Of a DNA stretch of 61,134 nucleotides, positions 53,758 through 61,134 are shown piece by piece. The translations under genes and the position numbers were made by a program. The stretch comes from a virus. The notes under the pieces are model-generated. The model was not told the origin of the DNA and did not search any database. It saw only the letters and a list, made by a program, of their open reading frames with translations. The DNA lies in the IMG/VR virus record IMGVR_UViG_3300007734_000737, positions 1-61,134 of that record. The stretch is one strand, 5' to 3'. Position 1 is the first letter of the stretch, and every line of letters begins with the position of its first letter.

Positions 53758-54669
53758 ATGGAGATATTATCTAATTTTCTTGAAATAATTAAAGGTAACA
53801 ATGGGACTTGGGCTCAGGCAATCTTCAACGGGTTAATTCTAAATATTAGATTTATTCTTGGGTTAGTTATTCTTATTTATTTTATTAAAAAATTAAATAA
53901 AATAAAATCATTTGAAACTTTTATAGTTTTTATTTCTTTTATTTTTATGTTTAGTGAATGTCGTTTATTCTATGATAGACGAAAATTGGAACTTTTACAT
54001 AATGAAGTTTCTTATTTTAACCAAAATACTGAAAATTTAATAATTGTAGTTCAAGGTGCTAATAACCCATTTAGCGATGCTATTGACTATAATAAAACAC
54101 AAGTTGATTTTACGAAATCCCGAGATATAGATGGATTAGGTTTAATTGAAAATAAATTAAGTAATCCAATAACTAAAGTGATTACTTATGTTGGAACTCA
54201 TAGTTATACATTAACTCCGGAAGATGTTTATGAAACTGTGTATTATTTTAGATTATTTAAACCTAAAGGTAAAATAATTTTAGTTGGTCATAGTGTTGGT
54301 GGTTACGGATTGACAGAAGTGTTAGATAAATTAAATGATAATAATGTTTCTGTTGATTTAGTGGTTTTCTTAGATAATGCTAATAAATTATACAATAATT
54401 TTGATTATAATGTTAAATCAAATGTTAAATATGTAATTAATTTTACATCACCAAAATGGGCTGACAATTTTTATTTCTTTACTAATGCGGGTGGAGTGGT
54501 TAGTAGATGTCAAAAAAATAATGTCACAGATATTCTTAATTTAGAAATCCCTAAAACAACTCATACTAGTATTGATAATAAAATACCAAATGATGTATCA
54601 AATATTATTTATGATTACTTAAAAAATAACTCTAATCCAATCAATTTTACCAAAAAATATAAGTTTTAA
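53758..54669 (+). CDS. Membrane-anchored alpha/beta hydrolase (lipase-like)
   Basis: A 303-residue protein. Two hydrophobic segments, about residues 24-43 and 51-66, form an N-terminal membrane hairpin. A globular domain then begins with the strand NLIIVVQGANNPF. The nucleophile elbow is LVGHSVGGYG (S179, GxSxG). A candidate acid is D206 in VVFLDNANK, and the His is H269 in TTHTS. This order is that of lipase/esterase-type alpha/beta hydrolases. The likely location is a host membrane, with the catalytic domain on either side. The gene is inserted between two baseplate genes, where a host-range, membrane-attack, lysis or superinfection-exclusion role can be imagined. The substrate is unknown. 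Confidence 0.7.
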   Translation: MEILSNFLEIIKGNNGTWAQAIFNGLILNIRFILGLVILIYFIKKLNKIKSFETFIVFISFIFMFSECRLFYDRRKLELLHNEVSYFNQNTENLIIVVQGANNPFSDAIDYNKTQVDFTKSRDIDGLGLIENKLSNPITKVITYVGTHSYTLTPEDVYETVYYFRLFKPKGKIILVGHSVGGYGLTEVLDKLNDNNVSVDLVVFLDNANKLYNNFDYNVKSNVKYVINFTSPKWADNFYFFTNAGGVVSRCQKNNVTDILNLEIPKTTHTSIDNKIPNDVSNIIYDYLKNNSNPINFTKKYKF

Positions 54670-54670
54670 A

Positions 54671-54694
54671 CATAATTTATTTTTAAAAATTATG
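54671..54694 (+). terminator. Weak AT-only hairpin after the hydrolase gene
   Basis: CATAATTT and AAATTATG pair across an 8-base loop. There is no GC pair beyond the ends and no T-run, so termination here would be weak. Confidence 0.25.
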
Positions 54695-54722
54695 AATTAT
54701 CTTTTAAAAATAGTGTATAAAC

Positions 54723-54730
54723 TATTTATT
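54723..54730 (+). promoter_or_regulatory. TATTTATT promoter-like motif for the 1899-residue gene
   Basis: CTATTTATTAAAAAAGATAAAAA precedes the ATG at 54745 with a 14-base gap. Confidence 0.45.
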
Positions 54731-54744
54731 AAAAAAGATAAAAA

Positions 54745-57700
54745 ATGTCAAAGTCATATAGAGTAAGAACGAAAGTTGGTGTTGATACTTCTTTGAAGGT
54801 ATTAATTGAACAAGAATTCGAACATTTAGAAATTCTATCCTTAAAAATATTACAAAGCGATATCTATACAAGACAATGTGCCGATTATGGTGTCATAATA
54901 GGTCGTGTTAGTGTTAATAATGGATTTGGTATCCCAAATGCCAAAGTTTCTATCTTTATACCTATAGATAGTAAAGACCAAAGAAATCCAATAATTTCCG
55001 AATTATATCCATATAAATCATTACAAGATAATAATGATGACGGGTATAGATACAATTTATTACCATATGTTAAATCATACAGTGCTCACGTACCAACAGG
55101 GACTTTCTTCACTAGAACAGATGTTTTAACTAATCCGGTGTTAATTGAGGTTTATGATAAATATTATAAATATAATGCGGTAACAAATCAAAGTGGGGAT
55201 TATATGATTTTTGGAGTTCCGGTTGGTTCTCATACTATTGTAATGGATGTTGACTTATCAGACATAGGTGAATTTTCATTATCACCACAAGATTTAATTA
55301 GAATGGGGTTGGCAACAGAGGCTCAAGTTTCTGGTACCAATTTTAAATCTTCAAATAACTTACGAGAATTACCTCAAATTATTAATCTTAGTAAATCTAT
55401 TGAGGTGGAACCATTATGGGGACAACCTGAAATTTGTAACTTAGGTATTACAAGAACTGACTTTGATTTAAGTAGTGAGGCTAAAATTGATATTAGACCA
55501 ACATCTGTGTTTATGGGGTCAATAATTTCTGATACAGATGGGAATGCCTTAAAATCTAGTTGTAAACCAACAAATGACTCAGGTCATTTATGTAGTTTAA
55601 TTGCAGGTCCTGGTGAGATATTATCAATTAGGCAAACAATACGACAAGATGCTAATGGTTTACCTATCCTTGAAAATTTTAGTTTAGAGGCTGGAGGTAA
55701 AGTAATTGATGAAAATGGTACTTGGTTAATCGACGTACCAATGAATTTAGATTATTATACTACTAATGAATTTGGGGAGCAAGTAATATCTAACGACCCT
55801 GAAGTAGGTATACCAACTAAGGCAAAATATAGATTTAAAGTAAAGTGGGCTCAATCATCATCATTATCTGAGGTGACTAAACGAGCACATTTTTTAGTTC
55901 CAAATATTAGAGAGTATGCGGGTAATTTAGACGACTCGTATGCTTTTAGTGTTGATTGGAATGATTATGGGAGTACACAAATGATTCAAGATGCGATAAA
56001 TTGTGAGGATAAATTTTATTTAATGCAATACAATAAAGTTTACACAGTTTCTGAGTTTATATATAACCATACTTATGGTAGCGGTACTGAAAGATATATT
56101 GGTATTAAAAATATATTAGAACCGGCTTGTGAAAGTACTAATAATAAATTTCCAACTAATGACGCTAATTTTAGATTTGATATTCTCTACATAATTTTTA
56201 TGTTTTTCAGTATTATATTGACACCTGTATTTTGGGCTTTAATACTCATAATGCACATTTTATATTTTGTTGTGATTATATTGAGAAAGTATGTTATATA
56301 TGGGTTAATGACTTGGATTGGGTATATGATTCTTAATGAATTTATTTTAATTGTAGGTTCTATTCCATATGCTCTTGGACAAATTGCTGGACACATTGGA
56401 ATGATAATTGTTTATGGTATATTTTTAGCTCTATTAAATTGGATTTTAAATGAATTAAATAAATTAGATTTAAAAGGTATTAAAGTTCCTATTTTAACAT
56501 ATCCGGATTGTGGTATGTGTGATTGTAAACAAGGTGACCCAGTTAATGAAAATGCTAATGGTGATGGTCCTCCTAGAGATGAGCCACCTAAATTATCTCC
56601 TTGTGCAACAATTATTTCGGATAAAACACCGATTAATTCATTAAGTAGAGGTGGTTCAATTGTTCAATTAAGTACTTTTGCGGCATTTAAAGTTCCAACA
56701 TATAATTATGAATTTTCGCCTAATGGATTTGTTTCACTACAAAAAGTTATTTTTACAAATAACTTTGCTGGATATACCTACGATGGTCAATTTGGGTCTG
56801 CAACTATTGGAGCGCCTTATTTGCAATCTGAAGTCACTACAACGGGTGATGGGGGTAATACATCCTCAAAAAATTGGGATTGGTTTACAAATGGATTACC
56901 TATTGCTGATAGAATTAATTTATTTAATGTTAAGGCAAAATATTTTGATGGAAGTTCAAATAATCCTGGAGGTGGTGTTAATAGAATTTCTGTAAATTTT
57001 GAACCAATTTTACCCAATGTACATTATGACAATACTATTGTACTTTTGTGTGATAAGGCGTCACTAACAAAATTTGTTGCGGGAGAAATGATTACATTTC
57101 AAAATCCTACTTATAGTAAAGACCCAAATTTAACAAAAGGTATTAAAAATAAATTTGGTAATAGAGCGGTTACGGGTACAACTTTTACAGGTCAAACAAA
57201 AGTTCAATTAAATTATGCAAACCCTAATGGTAATGGTAATATACCAACACCAAATTATAATGTTAATTTATTTGCTGGTCAATATAGTGCTAAAACGACA
57301 ACAAATTTTCATAAATTCCCAATTGATATAGAATATTTCCAAGTTATTACCGGAATGACTTATAATCAATTTAATAGTAAATGTGTTAATCAATTACAAA
57401 ATTCATTAAATGTTAAGTATTTTAGAAATAAAACAACATTTTATCAGTTATATAATAATGAAAATGGTTTGCCAGCTAATGCTTCGGATAATGGTACCAT
57501 TGGTTATATTAATGGTATCTTAACATTTCCACCACCACTTGGTACAGTACCATCTGGTGTTGTATCGTTAGATTCTATGCAGTATGTTGCTAATTCAGGT
57601 GAAACTTGTGTTGTTATATTAAATAGAGGTGTTGACCCGTATTCTAGTAAAATTGACATTGAATATGGTTTAGGTAAACTTTTTGGTTATAATTCTGAAA

Positions 57701-60444
57701 GTATTATTAAGGTTAGAGGTGGTTATAGAATGAATATCCCTATTCAGGGTAGTTATAAAAATATTAGTCATAGTAGTGGTGAAAGAGCAACAATACAACC
57801 CACCGCTCCTTGGTCTCCATTATCAAGTGCTAGTACTCAAAATTATGTTGATGGTTTAACTTGGATTGGAGGGATTCAACCAACTGTAGGTGGTAATGTT
57901 AATAATGAAACTGGATATGCTAATCAACAATTATATTTTAACTCATTTTCTTATTGTGATAATCAAAGGGAAACTTGGGCTTTTGTAACGGGTTATACTA
58001 ATGGTTTAACAGCTTCAACATGGACTCAAAAAACATCAAGATTTTCAGGGTTTAATTCAAATTTAATTAGTTATTATTCTAATTTAGATAATCGTTCATT
58101 AATTTTTAAACCAAATTGTAATAATATACAACCATTAAATGGAACTACTGTAACTAATGATGATAATCCACCTACTGAAATAGTCCCACCATTAAGTTTT
58201 GGTGCCGCTTCAAATAATATTTTTGGAATAGGGATAAGTAATAATAATGGTTTTACTAAACAATTTGGATATACTTATTTGGCATATTTTTCTCGAAATG
58301 GAAATTGGCCATATCAATATGTATTTCAAAATTCTTACTACCCATTTATGAGGGATGAGGGTTTTTATTCTATAAATGTAAGAAATGAAGGGTATATTCC
58401 TAAAGAAATTGTTGAGGGAAGTTCAATGTTACATATGAAAATTGATACAATGCCGGGTACTCAAAACACGACACCTTATCTTATTAATATAGACTTGGGT
58501 CCTAGTTCTTGGCCCTACCATTATCAAAATTCATTTGTTAGTCTTTGGTATGGGCAACGGGCTAAAATTGAAACATATTATTACTCACCAATTTATAATA
58601 CAACGGGTAATACAATGAATTTCACTTTAGGTAGTGTGGGACCTTATGTATTTACAAATCAAGGACCGATGACAAATAACCAAATTGTTATGAGGGGTGA
58701 TAGATTACCTACAGGAACAGATGTTGAAGAGTATTGCTGTAATGGTCGTGTTTTACAAAAAAATCGTTTATTAACTATGTATTTAATTCCTGAAACAGGG
58801 ATAATTGGAATAAATTCTACTGCTGGTTCAACAGGAGGACAAGGTAATGGGTCATTAGATTATGTTAGGGAAGATTTGGCTCGGTCTCCAAACATAAATC
58901 AAGTTCTGAATACATTTACTTGTGAAGGTTCAGTTAATTTGGAGTGTTATGGGTGTGATAACTCAAATACAATAAATCGTAGTATATTATTAAAACAAAG
59001 AGGCGACCCTTGTTTAGAATATAATGGAGAAACTATATTTGAATATGGTTGTTATATTTTTATTACTACAGTTTTTGTATCTTTATTTAGAGACTGGGTG
59101 TTAATGTTTGAATTTATTGCTAGAAATATGGTAATGTTGGGTGCTTGTCGGAACGTGTTTTCACATAGATTTAATAATAATTGGGTGAATGGTACATTAT
59201 ATGCTTTCCCATTTAAAAATGAGGTTCAATATTTTACAGCACCAACAGATAATCCACCTAATTATCCGGTGTCTCGTTATTGTTTTGATAATATTATTTA
59301 TCACAATCCATCTAGAAGTTTTTATTATAGATGTTCACCATATGACCCTGGCTCGGGAAAATTTAGTAATGAATTAAGGTATCCTACTACTATGATGGAT
59401 TTAGGACCTCGTTCAGCGTTTTTACAAGAGTTGGTAATGTCAGACGAATATGATGGTTATTTGGTTAATAAGTTAGATAGTACAACATTTTCTCATGTTG
59501 ATGAAATTCTTAATTTATTTATTGTAAGTAGATTTATGAATAATACTTTTTTACAGAATCTATTAGGAGGTCTTAATATTTTTGCATATTTTCAAAATAG
59601 CCGAAAAGATACTAAGTGGTTGGTTGATGCTGATTATTCTCAAGTAATTTCTATTAGTTCTGAATTGGGTGTTTCACCGTTTCAAGCGTCTAATTATCCT
59701 GATTCGCCAACTTTAGTGGGGGCTAATGAAATGGCTGTTGGTATTAGTTATAAAATTGAAACACCTGGAACAACTAACTTTACATTGATAGGGTTTCCTA
59801 ATAATGCTTCAGGAACAAAATTTGTGCCAACAACAACATTTGCGACTTTAGGTGTTCCTGCGGGTAATGGAACGGCAAGGGTAGACCCTCAAATTCAAAA
59901 CCCAATTTTCTTTGATTGTGATAATGCTTTTGGAATATTCTTTTCATCTGATACTCAACTTAGAGATTATTTAACACCAAAAAGAACAATTATAAATCCG
60001 GTTGGAACAACCGCAAGTAATTGTACGTTTAGTAATTTTGCGGTTTATTCTCAAAAAGTTCCATTATCTCAATGGAAAATAGATGGTGGAACTAGTATTT
60101 TTGGAGGTGAGTCAAATGATTGGGATTATTCTAATATTTATTCGTCAAAATATCAATCTTTAGATAGGTTATTACCGGCTTCAAGATATTTTAGAACACA
60201 AAACCCGTCTCAAAATAACTTTCAAAAAGGTTATATATATGCGGTTACCGACGGTAATAGTTTACCGGCTCGTCAAAATAATTCAATTAGTGGTGATATT
60301 ATTTATTGGCAACAAAATAATCCTGACGTTAATTCAATCACTGTTGGGGCACCGTTTCATTTTTATTTTGGATTAAAGGCTGGTTCATCGGCATTTGATA
60401 GATTTAGAATGAAATGGATAAACACAAGTAATGTAGTAAATTAA
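54745..60444 (+). CDS. Giant baseplate/tail protein with an internal transmembrane bundle
   Basis: A 1899-residue protein. Residues 1 to about 470 carry Ig/carboxypeptidase-regulatory-like beta domains (YGVIIGRVSVNNGFGIPNAK, then VFMGSIISDTDGNALK). Residues about 478-572 are strongly hydrophobic with four or so helices (for example LYIIFMFFSIILTPVFWALI and YVIYGLMTWIGYMILNEFIL), followed by a Cys cluster, DCGMCDCK. The rest is a very long beta-rich region with repeated Gly/Asn-Thr strands. A second hydrophobic stretch lies at about 1433-1468. It follows gp6 in order, the place of T4 gp7, but I see no clear gp7 likeness. Membrane helices in a structural protein suggest insertion into the host envelope. 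Confidence 0.5.
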   Translation: MSKSYRVRTKVGVDTSLKVLIEQEFEHLEILSLKILQSDIYTRQCADYGVIIGRVSVNNGFGIPNAKVSIFIPIDSKDQRNPIISELYPYKSLQDNNDDGYRYNLLPYVKSYSAHVPTGTFFTRTDVLTNPVLIEVYDKYYKYNAVTNQSGDYMIFGVPVGSHTIVMDVDLSDIGEFSLSPQDLIRMGLATEAQVSGTNFKSSNNLRELPQIINLSKSIEVEPLWGQPEICNLGITRTDFDLSSEAKIDIRPTSVFMGSIISDTDGNALKSSCKPTNDSGHLCSLIAGPGEILSIRQTIRQDANGLPILENFSLEAGGKVIDENGTWLIDVPMNLDYYTTNEFGEQVISNDPEVGIPTKAKYRFKVKWAQSSSLSEVTKRAHFLVPNIREYAGNLDDSYAFSVDWNDYGSTQMIQDAINCEDKFYLMQYNKVYTVSEFIYNHTYGSGTERYIGIKNILEPACESTNNKFPTNDANFRFDILYIIFMFFSIILTPVFWALILIMHILYFVVIILRKYVIYGLMTWIGYMILNEFILIVGSIPYALGQIAGHIGMIIVYGIFLALLNWILNELNKLDLKGIKVPILTYPDCGMCDCKQGDPVNENANGDGPPRDEPPKLSPCATIISDKTPINSLSRGGSIVQLSTFAAFKVPTYNYEFSPNGFVSLQKVIFTNNFAGYTYDGQFGSATIGAPYLQSEVTTTGDGGNTSSKNWDWFTNGLPIADRINLFNVKAKYFDGSSNNPGGGVNRISVNFEPILPNVHYDNTIVLLCDKASLTKFVAGEMITFQNPTYSKDPNLTKGIKNKFGNRAVTGTTFTGQTKVQLNYANPNGNGNIPTPNYNVNLFAGQYSAKTTTNFHKFPIDIEYFQVITGMTYNQFNSKCVNQLQNSLNVKYFRNKTTFYQLYNNENGLPANASDNGTIGYINGILTFPPPLGTVPSGVVSLDSMQYVANSGETCVVILNRGVDPYSSKIDIEYGLGKLFGYNSESIIKVRGGYRMNIPIQGSYKNISHSSGERATIQPTAPWSPLSSASTQNYVDGLTWIGGIQPTVGGNVNNETGYANQQLYFNSFSYCDNQRETWAFVTGYTNGLTASTWTQKTSRFSGFNSNLISYYSNLDNRSLIFKPNCNNIQPLNGTTVTNDDNPPTEIVPPLSFGAASNNIFGIGISNNNGFTKQFGYTYLAYFSRNGNWPYQYVFQNSYYPFMRDEGFYSINVRNEGYIPKEIVEGSSMLHMKIDTMPGTQNTTPYLINIDLGPSSWPYHYQNSFVSLWYGQRAKIETYYYSPIYNTTGNTMNFTLGSVGPYVFTNQGPMTNNQIVMRGDRLPTGTDVEEYCCNGRVLQKNRLLTMYLIPETGIIGINSTAGSTGGQGNGSLDYVREDLARSPNINQVLNTFTCEGSVNLECYGCDNSNTINRSILLKQRGDPCLEYNGETIFEYGCYIFITTVFVSLFRDWVLMFEFIARNMVMLGACRNVFSHRFNNNWVNGTLYAFPFKNEVQYFTAPTDNPPNYPVSRYCFDNIIYHNPSRSFYYRCSPYDPGSGKFSNELRYPTTMMDLGPRSAFLQELVMSDEYDGYLVNKLDSTTFSHVDEILNLFIVSRFMNNTFLQNLLGGLNIFAYFQNSRKDTKWLVDADYSQVISISSELGVSPFQASNYPDSPTLVGANEMAVGISYKIETPGTTNFTLIGFPNNASGTKFVPTTTFATLGVPAGNGTARVDPQIQNPIFFDCDNAFGIFFSSDTQLRDYLTPKRTIINPVGTTASNCTFSNFAVYSQKVPLSQWKIDGGTSIFGGESNDWDYSNIYSSKYQSLDRLLPASRYFRTQNPSQNNFQKGYIYAVTDGNSLPARQNNSISGDIIYWQQNNPDVNSITVGAPFHFYFGLKAGSSAFDRFRMKWINTSNVVN

Positions 60445-60445
60445 G

Positions 60446-61134
60446 ATGGATGATATTAGAATAGTATTAGGCTCGTTAAGATATAAAACTGCGACAAACA
60501 CTGATTTATCAATACCGACACCATTAGTTCAAAATTCAAAAAATTTACAAGAATTTGATAGAAGTGTTGATGTTAATTTGGCTCAAGTTTTTGATGATGA
60601 AAGACAAAAATCTACAACATTTAGACCTGTTTGTAAGTTTCAACTATTGTTTAATAATTCTTATACTGGCTCAACAAATTATCCACCATTAGAGAACAAT
60701 TTATATTATATTAATGAAACTACCTTAACAATAGACCAATGTACTCTTAATCCAGATTCGGTATATTGGGAAGGATTTCCTCAGTACGATGAATTTGATT
60801 TTATTAGAAGTGATTATAATGTTTCAGGATATACTGTTCCAATACCATCAACAATTCCTGGTGGAATATCTTCTGTTCATATAGATTTTGTGGCAAAAAG
60901 TGCTTCTACATATAATTGGAATCATTTTGTTAGTTATCCATATAAAAATGTTAACAAGGTTATGACTTTTTATGATGCGGTAGGTACTAACACACCTTCG
61001 TTAACTTGGAATGCTGTAGATGGAATTCCATTTTTTGTTAAAATTGATGATAGTACCGTGGCTAGTATTGCTAATAATATAACACCAAATCCTTTGTTAG
61101 AAGGTGGTAATCATATTATTCAATTTAAATGTCC
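60446..61134 (+). CDS. Probable baseplate/tail protein, C-terminus cut by the window
   Basis: The frame starts at ATG 60446, 1 base after the preceding stop. It stays open to the end of the window for 229 codons. It begins MDDIRIVLGSLRYKTATNTD and contains FDDERQKSTTFRPVCKFQLL, then a beta-rich, Tyr/Asn-rich stretch. No family is recognised. It is co-oriented and nearly contiguous with the giant protein before it, so it should be part of the same baseplate unit. A tail-appendage or wedge component is the likeliest role. Confidence 0.55.
   Translation, partial: MDDIRIVLGSLRYKTATNTDLSIPTPLVQNSKNLQEFDRSVDVNLAQVFDDERQKSTTFRPVCKFQLLFNNSYTGSTNYPPLENNLYYINETTLTIDQCTLNPDSVYWEGFPQYDEFDFIRSDYNVSGYTVPIPSTIPGGISSVHIDFVAKSASTYNWNHFVSYPYKNVNKVMTFYDAVGTNTPSLTWNAVDGIPFFVKIDDSTVASIANNITPNPLLEGGNHIIQFKC

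Noticed and set aside
1-61134. tRNA genes or rRNA in the gaps
   Set aside because: The gaps over 70 bases (3444-3541, 12222-12353, 26178-26336, 26826-26926, 27683-27869, 42251-42346, 43202-43294) were read and hold only promoter motifs, hairpins or small frames, no cloverleaf.

Overview
The window is a 61-kb piece of an AT-rich tailed-phage genome with a contractile, T4-type tail. The evidence is a tail sheath and tail tube, gp25-like and gp6-like baseplate wedge proteins, and a gp26-like protein followed by a tape-measure candidate of T4 gp29 length. It also carries a T4-style replication set: family B DNA polymerase, gp32-like ssDNA-binding protein, UvsX recombinase, DnaB-type helicase, RNase H/5' nuclease, and class I ribonucleotide reductase. 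Start codons are mostly preceded by A-rich leaders without a Shine-Dalgarno sequence, and the flanking intergenic DNA is very AT-rich. This suggests a Bacteroidota (flavobacterial-type) host, but that is an inference. No tRNA gene, integrase, CRISPR array or reverse transcriptase was seen. The window is cut at both ends (partial genes 1-189 and 60446-61134). No gap without a gene exceeds about 190 bases.

Layout. (1) 1-2726: end of a sugar/surface-modification block with two HtrL/YibB-like proteins, the second fused to a GT-A glycosyltransferase-like domain. (2) 2723-3443, minus strand: an HNH endonuclease overlapped by a previously unlisted 51-codon ribbon-helix-helix gene. (3) 3542-12221: an adhesin or tail-fibre block of three large Cys/Thr/Pro-rich proteins with a trypsin-like serine protease among them. 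(4) 12354-15143: DNA polymerase. (5) 15174-19401, minus strand: a 114-aa protein, a neck/connector-like protein, an orphan PD-(D/E)XK-like nuclease and an SNF2-type helicase. (6) 19429-42250: neck, sheath stabiliser, sheath, HAD phosphatase, tube, gp26-like chaperone, tape measure and three baseplate proteins (1644, 108 and 2128 aa). (7) 42347-51340: ssDNA-binding protein, UvsX, a second HNH endonuclease, 5' nuclease, helicase, NrdB and NrdA. (8) 51425 to the end: gp25, gp6, a membrane-anchored alpha/beta hydrolase, a 1899-aa protein with a transmembrane bundle, and a further structural protein running off the end.

Regulation. Two promoter classes can be read. A short strand-oriented motif, TATTTATA followed by A-rich sequence often containing AAAC/ACAA, lies 3-41 bases before many start codons on both strands and lacks a -35 box. 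I take it as the phage's own, probably late, promoter. The polymerase and ssDNA-binding-protein genes instead have sigma70-like -35/-10 pairs with 17-base spacers. Several strong intrinsic terminators separate the transcription units.

Most unusual points: a four-times repeated cysteine module (CC-x25-31-C-x24-25-CxxC-x5-7-C) joined by Thr-Pro linkers next to a secreted-type protease; a lipase-like membrane protein inside the baseplate operon; a giant virion protein with several membrane helices; an OmpA-like domain inside a baseplate protein; and a probable +1 frameshift in the tail chaperone gene.
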